From Syntrophopropionicum propionicicum_A (GTDB lineage: Bacteria; Bacillota; Desulfotomaculia; Desulfotomaculales; Pelotomaculaceae), in contig NZ_JBMGJC010000009.1 of NCBI RefSeq assembly GCF_048984525.1, positions 62,001 through 126,000 of the forward strand: DNA of 64,000 bases, read 5' to 3'. How positions within the stretch are numbered: the first letter of the stretch is position 1; every line of letters starts with the position of its first letter. The notes beneath the pieces were generated by a model. That model did not search any database and was not told where the DNA came from. It saw only the letters and a list, made by a program, of their open reading frames with translations. A program made the translations under genes and the position numbers. Shown here piece after piece: positions 7,631-16,172 of this stretch.

Positions 7631-7689
7631 TATAATGACATTCCCCGGTCATTAGAAGCGGGTTTTAATCCGCCATTCCAATCGGGGAC

Positions 7690-7760
7690 ATTAATTGAGT
7701 CGTGGGTCGTGATACGTTGGACGTGGGGTAATTGAGTCGTGGGTTGTGAGTCGTGAGTCG
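7690..7760. repeat. Low-complexity GTCGTGA heptamer repeats
   Basis: The 292-base gap between the lipoprotein and the TetR gene holds direct repeats of GTCGTGA/GTCGTGG (around 7696-7762, with three consecutive GTCGTGA units near 7748). Complementary CTCACGTCTC units follow at about 7817-7859. The same CTCACGTCTCA unit also occurs once near 2880. No coding signal is visible. Confidence 0.6.
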
Positions 7761-7890
7761 TGAGTATATCCTGCATTTCTTCGAGGTCTTAAAACCCTTT
7801 AAAATGTCATGCATTCTCACGTCTCTTTTGTACGTCTCATGTCTCAATTCTCACGTCTCAAAGGGTGTGTCCTCTTTCCGCTGTAAAAAT

Positions 7891-7919
7891 GCGACAGTGA
7901 GAGCCGTCCCCCCTGTCGC
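7891..7919. repeat. Palindromic repeat, GCGACAG arms
   Basis: GCGACAG (7891-7897) and CTGTCGC (7913-7919) flank a core GAGCCGTCCCCC, a variant of the dispersed core AGAACCGTCCCC. It abuts the end of the convergent TetR gene. Confidence 0.75.
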
Positions 7920-7921
7920 GC

Positions 7922-8482
7922 TTATTTCTTTACGATGCCGTACAGGAATATGTTGAATAACGATTGTATAGCGTCCTCCATGTGCATCTTATTTTCTATG
8001 ATAAACATGGGGTTGATGACTGCCCGGATGCTTGTCAGCAAGGCCGTGGTGAAAACTTTGGGATCAACTTCCCGGAAGCAGTCCTGCCCGGAGCCGGCAA
8101 GGAACCTTTCAAACACCTGCTGGATTCTTTCTGCTCGGAACTGTTCAATTCTTTCCCACAGGTGGGGGTAATATTTATGCAGGTCGTACAGGAACAGCGG
8201 CTCAACAAGCTTGATATTGCCGATGATTACCCTGACCACGTTAAATATTTGCTCCACGGGGCCGGCAGCCGAATCCTGCGCAGCCTCGATCTTTCGCTCC
8301 ATATCTCTGAGAAAATCAACAACCACGGACTCCACAATCTCGTCTTTACTGCTGAAATAACGGTATATAGTCCTCTTGCTGATCCCGGTCAACTCCACCA
8401 GGTCGTCCATGGTCACCCTGGAAAACCCCCGCTTGGCGGCCTGCTCCCTGTATGCCGCTATTATCCTTTCCCTGTAGTCCAT
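7922..8482 (-). CDS. TetR family regulator of the export operon
   Basis: The 186-residue protein has a TetR helix-turn-helix, FSRVTMDDLVELTGISKRTIYRYFSSKDEI (residues about 20-47), and a helical ligand-binding C-terminal half that differs from other TetR proteins. It is the last gene of the same-strand unit running from 12458, 59 bases after the permease, so it probably represses its own operon. This is the arrangement of YbhGFSR-like exporters. A candidate operator lies at the operon promoter (12487-12498). The inducer is unknown. Confidence 0.88.
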   Translation of the reverse strand: MDYRERIIAAYREQAAKRGFSRVTMDDLVELTGISKRTIYRYFSSKDEIVESVVVDFLRDMERKIEAAQDSAAGPVEQIFNVVRVIIGNIKLVEPLFLYDLHKYYPHLWERIEQFRAERIQQVFERFLAGSGQDCFREVDPKVFTTALLTSIRAVINPMFIIENKMHMEDAIQSLFNIFLYGIVKK

Positions 8483-8541
8483 TACTCCAAATCACCCGCT
8501 TAAATAATCATCTTAAAAACACTGCGCAAATAGGACTGTAC

Positions 8542-9651
8542 CTAAGCAATTTTCTTCTTGAACTTGATTATGCTGATCGTAACCAGCACAATGGAAAATA
8601 CCAGCAGCGCCGCCACCTGCGAGACCAGGTAGGGAAATCCAATCCCCTTCAAAACGATGCCCCGGATGATAACCAGGTAATAAGTTAAGGGAATAACATT
8701 GCCGATGTATTGTATAATGAGCGGCATGGCTTCCCTGGGAAAGAGGAAGCCGGACAGCATAATGCTGGGGAGCAGGACGAAAAACGACATCTGGAAGGCC
8801 TGCATCTGCGTCTTGGCGATATTCGAGATAAGGATGCCGAGACCAAGCGAGGCTGTAATAAAAAACAGTGTCAGTCCGTAAAGCTCCAGCAGGCTGCCCC
8901 GGATCGGCACCTGGAACACCAGCGATCCCACCAGCAGGGCAACGGTTATTTGCAGGTAGCCGAGTCCGATGTAGGGAACAATTTTGCCGATCATCAACTC
9001 ATAGGACCGGATCGGGGTCACCATCAGCTGCTCCAGGGTGCCCTTTTCTCTCTCCCTGACAATAGCCACCGCGGTCATCATCACCATGGTCATCGTCACG
9101 ATGATCCCAAGGATGGCCGGGACCATGTAGTAGGCAGTAATGCCGTCGGGGTTGTACCAGGGGCGCACCCTTATTTCATATGGGATATTGCTGACCTGTG
9201 CTTTCTGGATAAAAATTTTCTGCGACTTTAAGAGGCCAATGGCGTTGGCCGTGGCAATGGCCGTGTTCGACGACATGTTGTCGCTGGCGTCAACCAGCAC
9301 CTGCACTGTGGCCGTGTCGCCCTTTTTGAGGTTTTCGCTGAAATCGGGCGGGAATATGATGCCCACCTTGGCCCTGCCGCTGTCGATCATATTCGTAATC
9401 TCGGCGTAACCGGTGGCCGAGTAATAAACGTCAAAATACCCGGAGGCGCTGAAAGCATCCATCATGTCCCTGCTCTCTGCGGAAAGGGACTGGTCGAACA
9501 CGGCGGTGGGGATGTGCTTCACCTCGGTTTGTATGGCATAACCGAACAAAAGCAACTGGAACAAAGGCAGCGCGAAGACCATGCCCAGGGTCAGCCGGTC
9601 GCGGCGCATCTGCAAAAATTCTTTTTTCAGGATAGCCAGGATTCTGCTCAC
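8542..9651 (-). CDS. ABC-2 type permease (YbhS/YbhR-like)
   Basis: The 369-residue permease has one N-terminal membrane helix (LTLGMVFALPLFQLLLFGYAI), a large extracytoplasmic domain (about residues 40-170) and five further helices near the C-terminus. The motif VREREKGTLEQLMVTPIRSYELMIGK is the conserved cytoplasmic loop of this exporter class. It starts with GTG directly after the upstream ATPase stop, so translation is coupled. Only one such permease is present, whereas E. coli has two (YbhS and YbhR), so it may work as a homodimer. Relatives export hydrophobic drugs. Confidence 0.88.
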   Translation of the reverse strand: MSRILAILKKEFLQMRRDRLTLGMVFALPLFQLLLFGYAIQTEVKHIPTAVFDQSLSAESRDMMDAFSASGYFDVYYSATGYAEITNMIDSGRAKVGIIFPPDFSENLKKGDTATVQVLVDASDNMSSNTAIATANAIGLLKSQKIFIQKAQVSNIPYEIRVRPWYNPDGITAYYMVPAILGIIVTMTMVMMTAVAIVREREKGTLEQLMVTPIRSYELMIGKIVPYIGLGYLQITVALLVGSLVFQVPIRGSLLELYGLTLFFITASLGLGILISNIAKTQMQAFQMSFFVLLPSIMLSGFLFPREAMPLIIQYIGNVIPLTYYLVIIRGIVLKGIGFPYLVSQVAALLVFSIVLVTISIIKFKKKIA

Positions 9652-10572
9652 TTAAGACACCTGCCTTCTGTTCTGCTTGGCCAGGGAGACAAAAACATCC
9701 TCCAGGGAAGGCCTGATAATTTTAGCCTGGACTCCCGTGTAGCTGTTAAGCGCCGGGATCGCACTTTCGGATTCGAGCAGGACGTGCAGCACCGGCCCGT
9801 GGTTGGAACATTCCTTGACGAAAGGCAGCTTTTCAAGATCATCTATAATGTACAGCGCGTTGGGGTGGATAACTTCAGCCAGGGTGCCTTTAATCACGTT
9901 GTTTTTCAGGTTCTCCGGGGTGTCGTCGGCAATCAGGGTCCCCTCGGAGATAAAGGCGATGCGGTAGCAGCGCTCGGCTTCGTCCATAAAGTGCGTGGTT
10001 ACCATGACAGTGGTGTTTTCGTTGGCCAGCCGCTGGATTATTTTAAAAAACGCGCGCCTGCTGGTAGGGCTGACCCCGCTGGTGGGCTCGTCCAGAAAAA
10101 GGATCGAGGGGCGGGAGATTATGGCGCAGCCCAGCGCCAGCCTCTGCTTCCAGCCGCCGCTGAGGTTGGCTGCAAGTTCATCCTCCCTGCCCTTTAAAAG
10201 GGCCATGTCGATCATTTCACCGATCCTTTTTCTCCGCTCCCGGTGCGGTATGCTGTACAGACCCGCGTAGAAGTCCAGGTTTTCATAAACTGTCAGGTCA
10301 TCATAAAGGCTGAACTTCTGCGACATGTAGCCGATCCTGCGCTTGATTTTTTCTGATTCGCGGGCCAGGTCGTAGCCGAGCACGGTGCCGGAACCGGAAG
10401 TGGGCTCCAGGATGCCGCAGAGCATCCTGATCGTGGTCGACTTGCCCGAGCCGTTGGGCCCCAAAAATCCGTATATTTCTCCCTGCCCGACCTCGATGGA
10501 GACCTTGTTGACAGCGGTAAAAGATCCGAAAGTCCTGGTCAGATCGCGGGTGGTTATCACGGCATCGCCCAC
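9652..10572 (-). CDS. ABC transporter ATP-binding protein (second half of a YbhF-like pair)
   Basis: The 306-residue ATPase has Walker A GPNGSGKST, signature LSGGWKQRLALG, Walker B ILFLDEPTSG and switch His in VMVTTHFMDEAE. The D-loop reads SGVSPTSRR, where most ATPases have GLDP. The C-terminal 80 residues (IHPNALYIIDDLEKLPFVKE onward) are an accessory domain seen in exporters of the YbhF type. The GTG start lies one base after the stop of the first ATPase. The two single ATPases here correspond to the fused halves of E. coli YbhF. Confidence 0.88.
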   Translation of the reverse strand: MGDAVITTRDLTRTFGSFTAVNKVSIEVGQGEIYGFLGPNGSGKSTTIRMLCGILEPTSGSGTVLGYDLARESEKIKRRIGYMSQKFSLYDDLTVYENLDFYAGLYSIPHRERRKRIGEMIDMALLKGREDELAANLSGGWKQRLALGCAIISRPSILFLDEPTSGVSPTSRRAFFKIIQRLANENTTVMVTTHFMDEAERCYRIAFISEGTLIADDTPENLKNNVIKGTLAEVIHPNALYIIDDLEKLPFVKECSNHGPVLHVLLESESAIPALNSYTGVQAKIIRPSLEDVFVSLAKQNRRQVS

Positions 10573-10573
10573 T

Positions 10574-11467
10574 TTAGACCACCTCTTTTTCCGTCAGGGA
10601 TACAAAGACATCTTCCATGGAAGGAGTGATCTCTTCCATAATGGAAATTGATATGCCTTTTTCAGTAAGCAGCCTGGATATCGATACCTTCGCCGGCTCA
10701 ACCTCGGTGACGGCCACGTGGTACCTGTCTCCGTAAAAGCTCGCGTCATCGACTTCTGGAAGCTCGCCCAGGAAGTCGAGGTCCTTCGCGTCTGCTTTAA
10801 TTTCTATAATTTTATTCTTGATCTGCTTTTTAAGCTGGTCAGGCGTGCCGGCAGCCACAATCTTCCCCCGGTCCAGGAGGGCCACCTTTTTACATAGGTC
10901 CGCCTCGTCCATGTATGGCGTGGACACGAATATAGTCATCCCGTCCCGGTTGAGCATGTATAATATCTTCCAGAATTCCTTGCGGAACTCCGGGTCCACC
11001 CCAAACGTCGGCTCATCCAGGATCAGCATTTCCGGCCGGATTACCAACGCGCAGGTCAGGGCAAGCTTTTGTTTCATCCCGCCGGACAGGGCGTCCGCGA
11101 ACCGTGATTTAAACGGCGAAAGTTTCGTCAGCTCCAAAATCTCGCCGGCCCGCTCCCTGATCGTCTTTTTGTCGATCTTGTAGAGGGAGCCGAAAAAATC
11201 TATGTTTTCCATCACCGTCAGGTCGCCGCAAAGGCTGAACCGCTGGGGCATGTAGCCAAAACTGCCGGCGTCCTTCTTCCCGCCAAAAAGGGTGACCCGG
11301 CCGCTGGTGGGGTTGATCAGGCCGCAGGCCATCCGCAGCAGCGTTGTTTTGCCGGCCCCGTCCGGGCCCACCAGGCCGAAAATGTCCCCCTTTTCAACCT
11401 TCAGGGATACTTCACTGACTGCCGTAATATTTCCAAAAACCCGGGTGAGGTCCACCATCTCGATCAT
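10574..11467 (-). CDS. ABC transporter ATP-binding protein (first half of a YbhF-like pair)
   Basis: The 297-residue ATPase has Walker A GPDGAGKTTL, signature LSGGMKQKLALTCAL, Walker B LILDEPTFGVDP and TPYMDEAD at the switch region, where a Tyr replaces the usual His (STPYMDE rather than STHYMDE). It follows the HlyD-type adaptor by 13 bases and precedes the second ATPase by one base. The loss of the switch His suggests that this ATPase may be the weaker or regulatory member of a heterodimer. That is inference from sequence. Confidence 0.88.
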   Translation of the reverse strand: MIEMVDLTRVFGNITAVSEVSLKVEKGDIFGLVGPDGAGKTTLLRMACGLINPTSGRVTLFGGKKDAGSFGYMPQRFSLCGDLTVMENIDFFGSLYKIDKKTIRERAGEILELTKLSPFKSRFADALSGGMKQKLALTCALVIRPEMLILDEPTFGVDPEFRKEFWKILYMLNRDGMTIFVSTPYMDEADLCKKVALLDRGKIVAAGTPDQLKKQIKNKIIEIKADAKDLDFLGELPEVDDASFYGDRYHVAVTEVEPAKVSISRLLTEKGISISIMEEITPSMEDVFVSLTEKEVV

Positions 11468-11480
11468 CTAAAATCCACCT

Positions 11481-12458
11481 CTAATCAAGGACGACGTCGG
11501 CAGGCATACCCGGTTTCAAAACATTGTTTTCGTTGTTGAACCTGATTTTCACAGCGTAAACTATGTTGGTGCGTTCTTTTTTGGTCTGGACAGTTTTCGG
11601 CGTGTATTCACCCTGGGAGGCTATTTCCTCAATAATACCCGTGTGCTCCTCGGCGCTGCCGCTGACAGTGAATTTAACCTGCTGGCCCAGTTTGATTTTG
11701 GGCAGGTCGTCGGTAGGGATGTAGACCTTGATCCACATGTCGTTTAAGTTGGCGACCGTCGCCACGGAAGCGCCCGCCTGGACCACTTCCCCGTCTTCAA
11801 AATTCCTGGTGAGGACTGTCCCGTTGATGGGGCAGGTAATTTTAGTGTCTTCAATAAAGGCCTCCGACGCCTTTAATACGGCGATGTTGCGTTCCAGCTC
11901 AACCCTGGCCGCTTCGACCTGCTCCGGCCGGCTGCCGTCTAAAAGCAGGTCCAGCCTGATCTTTGCCGATTCCATGGCATACTGCGACTGTTTGAAAGCT
12001 GTTTCCGTCCTTTCCATCTCGGAGTCGGATATGACATTTTCCTTATACAAAAGAGAAGACCGGTCATAGTCCTTCGCAGCCTTGTCATAATTTAGCCGGG
12101 CGGTATCCACAGCGATCTGCGCTTCCCTTATTTCCTGCTCCCTGGCGCCCGAGGTCAGGTCGTCCAGCAGAGCCTGCGCCTTCGCCACGGAGAGGGCGTC
12201 CCTTTCCCTTTGGGCCGCCAGATCGTTGCGTACAATTTCCGCCACCAGCTGGTCCTTCGCCACGGCATCGCCGGCCGATACCGTCAGCCCCCGCAGGGTG
12301 CCGGCCACTTTCGCCCTTAATTCCACCTGCGTCGCCTCGATGGTCCCCGTAGCCTCCAGACTGTCTGACTGCTTGTCCCCGATGTACCTGTCATAGCCCA
12401 GGTAACCCAGAGAACATAGTACAACCACCAGGAGCAAACCCGCGATCCTTTTTTTCAT
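11481..12458 (-). CDS. HlyD/YbhG-like periplasmic-adaptor (membrane fusion) protein
   Basis: The 325-residue product has an N-terminal signal anchor (RIAGLLLVVVLCSLGYLGY), a biotinyl-lipoyl half (VELRAKVAGTLRGLTVSAGDAV), a long coiled-coil hairpin (about residues 85-190) and a second lipoyl half (ITCPINGTVLTRNFEDGEVVQAG). It would bridge the inner-membrane exporter to the outside; in a Gram-positive cell it would act in the cell wall. The ATG at 12458 is preferred over one at 12473 because GGTGGGG stands at the right spacing. It is the first gene of the five-gene unit ending with the TetR gene. Confidence 0.88.
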   Translation of the reverse strand: MKKRIAGLLLVVVLCSLGYLGYDRYIGDKQSDSLEATGTIEATQVELRAKVAGTLRGLTVSAGDAVAKDQLVAEIVRNDLAAQRERDALSVAKAQALLDDLTSGAREQEIREAQIAVDTARLNYDKAAKDYDRSSLLYKENVISDSEMERTETAFKQSQYAMESAKIRLDLLLDGSRPEQVEAARVELERNIAVLKASEAFIEDTKITCPINGTVLTRNFEDGEVVQAGASVATVANLNDMWIKVYIPTDDLPKIKLGQQVKFTVSGSAEEHTGIIEEIASQGEYTPKTVQTKKERTNIVYAVKIRFNNENNVLKPGMPADVVLD

Positions 12459-12486
12459 AAGTACCCCACCCATATCAAATCGTTTG

Positions 12487-12503
12487 TTAGTAAACTAATT
12501 ATA
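12487..12503 (-). promoter_or_regulatory. Promoter -10 and candidate TetR operator of the export operon
   Basis: On the minus strand TATAAT (12503-12498) is followed directly by the inverted repeat TTAGT-TT-ACTAA (plus-strand 12487-12498), about 30 bases before the adaptor start. A palindrome at the -10 fits a TetR repressor site; no clear -35 was seen. Confidence 0.4.
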
Positions 12504-12577
12504 ATATATTATTCTACCTGGGTTCATCATAGCACTTGTTCCGCTTATTAACAATCCTTTTTTTAGAAGAATCAAAA

Positions 12578-12606
12578 CGTGTCAAGGGGACGGTTCTTCT
12601 GACACG
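12578..12606. repeat. Palindromic repeat, GTGTCAAG arms
   Basis: CGTGTCAAG, core GGGACGGTTCT, then CTGACACG: one slightly imperfect copy of the dispersed family, between the exporter promoter and the P-type ATPase gene. Confidence 0.8.
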
Positions 12607-12687
12607 ATTCGGTGAGACAAAGGATGGTTCTCCCGCCTCGCTATTGTATGTACAAACCGCCTTGCTGCAGGGAAGTGTTACACAATG

Positions 12688-15390
12688 TTATTTTTCTGCA
12701 GTTGTGCCAGCCCTCAGGACCATTTTACTGACCTCAACCAAAACCAGCGGTATGACACTCAGGCCGAGCACAACCGCCCAGTCGGACGGACGCAGTAAAA
12801 CGGTCTCAAAAACGCCTCTCAGGAAAGGAACGAAAACAACTATCAAAAGCGCCGAAGCAGATATGATGAAAGCAAATATTAAACTGCGGTTGGTGCCAAG
12901 GCCTATGGTAAACAGGGAGTGTTCTATACTCCGGACGTTGAAAGAATGTACAATCTGCGACATGGCCATGGTGATAAAAGTCATGGTATGCGCTTCCTCC
13001 AGGGTCCGGTCCCAGCGCAGGGCAAGCCAATACGCGGTTAGCGACAGGAGCCCGATCATAATACCCTGCCACAGTATCCTGGCGCCCACGCCTCCGGCGA
13101 ACAGGCTTTCCTGGGGCTTGCGGGGCGGCATGTCCATAATGCCCTTCTGGGGAGGTTCCAGGCCAAGGGCGAGGGCTGGCGGGCCGTCCGTAACCAGGTT
13201 CAGCCAAAGTATCTGAATCGGGTTCAGTGGGCTGCCCAGGCCCAGCAGCAGCGCTGTAAAGATAGCAGCGATTTCCCCCGTGTTGCATGACAGCAGGTAC
13301 TGCACGGAGCCGCGGATGTTATTGTATATGGTCCGGCCTTCCTCCACCGCCCTGACAATGGTGGCGAAATTGTCGTCCTGCAGGACCATGTCCGAAGCTT
13401 CCTTGGCGACCTCGGTGCCGCTGATACCCATGGCCGCGCCTATGTCCGCCCTTTTAAGAGCCGGAGCGTCGTTGACTCCGTCACCGGTCATGGCCACCAC
13501 ATGTCCGTGGTGCTTCAAAGCCTCGACAATACGCAGCTTGTGCTCGGGAGAAACCCTGGCGTAGACAGCCACACCGTTCACTGCATCTCTCAATTCATCG
13601 TCATCCATTTGTTCCAGCTGCTCACCGGTCAGGCTTTCATCACCCGGCTGCAGTATATCCAGCTCCCTGGCTATGGCCGCGGCAGTCTCCCGGTGGTCGC
13701 CGGTGATCATTACCGTCCGTATCCCGGCCCTGCGGCAAAGAGCCACCGCTTCCTTGGCTTCGGGCCGTGGCGGGTCCTGAATGGCAAAAAATCCGATAAA
13801 TGTAAGATCTTTTTCCACGGTTTCCGGTGTAAGGGATTCCGGCATTCCGGACCAGCCGCGGAATGCCAGCGCCAGTACTCTCTGTCCTTCTGAAGCCAGG
13901 CGCGTATTAACTTCCAGAAGACTTTTACGGGTATCTTCACTAATGGTAACGCTGCCCTCTTGCGAGAATACAGCGGTACAGCGCCCCAGGATCACATCCG
14001 GCGCTCCCTTGGTGAAGGACTTTGTTAATCCGTCAACATTATGAAAGGTGGTCATCATCTTGCGTTCAGAATCAAAGGGGATTTCGTTCAGGCGGGGGCT
14101 TTTCGCACCGGCTTCCTCCCTTTTCAGCCCTGCTTTAGCCGCGGCGACCACCAGTGCGCCCTCGGTGGGATCCCCGAGGACGCGGTAACCTTTTTCCGTT
14201 TCTTCCAGCCTGGCGTCACAGTTCAGCAGACCCCCGTACAATAACAGGGCGAGGTTTTTGTCATCCAGGGCTGAAACTTCATTGCCGTTTTGCTCTGTAA
14301 ATTTACCCTCCGGCTCGTAACCGGCGCCGGAAACCTCAAAAAAATTGCCCGCTGCATATACACGGGTAACAGTCATTTCATTTTTGGTAAGGGTGCCTGT
14401 TTTGTCCGAACAAATTACGGTAGCCGTACCCAGCGTCTCAACCGCCGTGAGCTTCCTGATAATAGCCCGCCGGCGGCTCATCCTGGTCACGCCCAGGGCC
14501 AGCACGATGGTCACAACCGCGGGCAGCCCCTCGGGCACCGCCGCCACGGCGAGGCTGATAGCCACCATGAACATCTCCAGCAGGTCTTCGCCACGCGTGA
14601 GCCCTATCAAAAATACCAGCACTACGATGGCCACAGCGGCAATACCCAGTACTTTCCCCAGCCGGCCCAACCTCTGCTGCAGGGGTGTCGTCTCCGGAAC
14701 TGAGTCGTCCAGCAGCCGGGCAATCTGTCCCAGCTGCGTGTTCATCCCTGTTTCCACTACAATGGCCCGGCCGCGCCCGCTGGTTATGGTGGTCCCCATA
14801 AACAGCATGTTCTTCCGGTCACCTACCGGGAGTTGATCAGAGTATATTACAGACGGGTTTTTTTCCACCGGTACGGACTCGCCGGTAAGCGCCGACTCGT
14901 TGGACTGCAGGGAAGCAGCCTCAACCAGCCTGGCGTCCGCCGGAACCGAATCGCCGGCGTCCAGCATGATTAAATCACCGGGAACTACTTCCTCCGCACT
15001 AATCTGTATTGCTCTTGCGCCTCTTACCACTTTTGCTGAAGGCTTGGTCATGTCCTTCAAAGCCTTGAGGGCGTTTTCGGCCTTGTTCTCCTGAAAAACG
15101 CCGATTACAGCGTTTAGGACCACGATGATAAGGATGACAATAGCGTCCTCCCACTCGCCCAGAAACGCCGAAATAACTGCTGCGACAATCAGGATCAGCA
15201 CCAGGATTTCTTTCAGCTGCCCTGCAAAAATAGACAAAATGCCACGAGGCGGCTTTTCCTGCAGGACATTCGGTCCATATTCACTTAAGCGCCCGGCCGC
15301 TTCTGTTATATCAAGTCCCGACCCGGCGCTCGTGCCCAGGTCCCGGCACAATTCATCCGTGTCTATTGAATACCACTTTTTCTCTTCCAT
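12688..15390 (-). CDS. P-type ATPase, SERCA-like Ca2+ transporter
   Basis: The 900-residue protein carries the full P2-ATPase set: N-terminal cation-ATPase domain, TGES-type actuator loop (LTGESVPVEK), PEGLP in M4, phosphorylation site DKTGTLTKNE and hinge GDGVNDAPAL. M5 and M6 read CNTGE and NLVTDG. The polar residues at these positions (N and E in M5; N, T and D in M6; E in M4) match the two Ca2+ sites of SERCA-type pumps. It would export Ca2+ from the cytoplasm at the expense of ATP. Its ATG has GGAGG upstream. Mn2+ transport is possible, as in some relatives. Confidence 0.9.
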   Translation of the reverse strand: MEEKKWYSIDTDELCRDLGTSAGSGLDITEAAGRLSEYGPNVLQEKPPRGILSIFAGQLKEILVLILIVAAVISAFLGEWEDAIVILIIVVLNAVIGVFQENKAENALKALKDMTKPSAKVVRGARAIQISAEEVVPGDLIMLDAGDSVPADARLVEAASLQSNESALTGESVPVEKNPSVIYSDQLPVGDRKNMLFMGTTITSGRGRAIVVETGMNTQLGQIARLLDDSVPETTPLQQRLGRLGKVLGIAAVAIVVLVFLIGLTRGEDLLEMFMVAISLAVAAVPEGLPAVVTIVLALGVTRMSRRRAIIRKLTAVETLGTATVICSDKTGTLTKNEMTVTRVYAAGNFFEVSGAGYEPEGKFTEQNGNEVSALDDKNLALLLYGGLLNCDARLEETEKGYRVLGDPTEGALVVAAAKAGLKREEAGAKSPRLNEIPFDSERKMMTTFHNVDGLTKSFTKGAPDVILGRCTAVFSQEGSVTISEDTRKSLLEVNTRLASEGQRVLALAFRGWSGMPESLTPETVEKDLTFIGFFAIQDPPRPEAKEAVALCRRAGIRTVMITGDHRETAAAIARELDILQPGDESLTGEQLEQMDDDELRDAVNGVAVYARVSPEHKLRIVEALKHHGHVVAMTGDGVNDAPALKRADIGAAMGISGTEVAKEASDMVLQDDNFATIVRAVEEGRTIYNNIRGSVQYLLSCNTGEIAAIFTALLLGLGSPLNPIQILWLNLVTDGPPALALGLEPPQKGIMDMPPRKPQESLFAGGVGARILWQGIMIGLLSLTAYWLALRWDRTLEEAHTMTFITMAMSQIVHSFNVRSIEHSLFTIGLGTNRSLIFAFIISASALLIVVFVPFLRGVFETVLLRPSDWAVVLGLSVIPLVLVEVSKMVLRAGTTAEK

Positions 15391-15414
15391 TTATCCTCCA
15401 CATTCGACTAGAAA

Positions 15415-15446
15415 TGCGACAGGGGGGGACGGTTCTCGCTGTCGCA
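15415..15446. repeat. Palindromic repeat, TGCGACAG arms
   Basis: TGCGACAG (15415-15422) and CTGTCGCA (15439-15446) enclose GGGGGGACGGTTCTCG. The core is on the opposite strand to that of the copy at 7891. It lies 25 bases upstream of the P-type ATPase gene. Confidence 0.8.
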
Positions 15447-15536
15447 AAATGATCTTATACAGTCATTGTTCAATTCATTGCCACCGCAGGCAAACAGTTC
15501 TCTTTTAGCATTCAAAGGAGAACCTCTCCACCTGTA

Positions 15537-15926
15537 TCATTTCTCAATATGCAATTCAATATTATAAAAACCGCGTTCTACAGCCCAGCCTCTTACTTTT
15601 GGAAACGGGACATCGTTTTTCAGGTGTTTATATTTTATATAAGGCTTTTCATTGTTCCGCAGGTCATCGAACACCTTTATATTATCCTCATAAGCCACAT
15701 GCGTGGTCTCGGTTCCATTGTCAGCAAAAGTTATAATATATTTTGCCCCGGTGTTCAATTTTTCTATATTTAACTCAAGAATCTCCGCTTTATTCCATGG
15801 GAGTTTTGCAGTTGTCTTATCGGTAAATTCAGCAAAAAGTTTTTTTGACTTAAAATAGCCAATAATGCCAAAAGCAACAATGGCAAGAAATACAACTGCT
15901 CCCGCGATAATTAAAAAAATTTTCAT
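15537..15926 (-). CDS. Small membrane-anchored protein of unknown function
   Basis: The 129-residue product has one N-terminal membrane helix (IFLIIAGAVVFLAIVAFGIIGYF) and a soluble domain rich in beta-prone stretches (NTGAKYIITFADNGTETTHV, KVRGWAVERGFYNIELHIEK). AGGAGG precedes the ATG by 6 bases. I do not recognise the family. It stands alone, convergent with nothing and about 150 bases from the P-type ATPase gene; a 250-base gap with one repeat copy follows on its upstream side. Confidence 0.7.
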   Translation of the reverse strand: MKIFLIIAGAVVFLAIVAFGIIGYFKSKKLFAEFTDKTTAKLPWNKAEILELNIEKLNTGAKYIITFADNGTETTHVAYEDNIKVFDDLRNNEKPYIKYKHLKNDVPFPKVRGWAVERGFYNIELHIEK

Positions 15927-16035
15927 GTGCCCTCCTAATAAAACCAGGTTATTTACTATCGATTTCCAATTAGTATGAATATATACTTCTCCTCAGAGAA
16001 GTTAATCCCTTCACAAAATCGGTGTTGGATTCCAT

Positions 16036-16063
16036 GGAGACCAAAAGAACGCCTCTTGTCTCC
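16036..16063. repeat. Palindromic repeat, GGAGAC arms
   Basis: GGAGAC (16036-16041) and GTCTCC (16058-16063) enclose CAAAAGAACGCCTCTT, whose AGAACGCC resembles the AGAACCGTCC core. This is a diverged member with a third arm type. Confidence 0.5.
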
Positions 16064-16123
16064 CCTTGTTCTAAGGACTTTATGAGAACCGTGTCAGGAT
16101 AACCGTCTCTGTAAACACGTTTA

Positions 16124-16158
16124 TAAAAAAAGCAGGCCAGAGGACTCTCTGACCCGCC
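16124..16158 (-). terminator. Intrinsic terminator of the FN3/stalk-domain gene
   Basis: On the minus strand GCGGGTCAGAG, loop AGTC, CTCTGGCCTGC (two mismatches or wobbles), then TTTTTTT. It lies 15 bases beyond the stop at 16173. Confidence 0.75.
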
Positions 16159-16172
16159 TTACACTGACTTTT

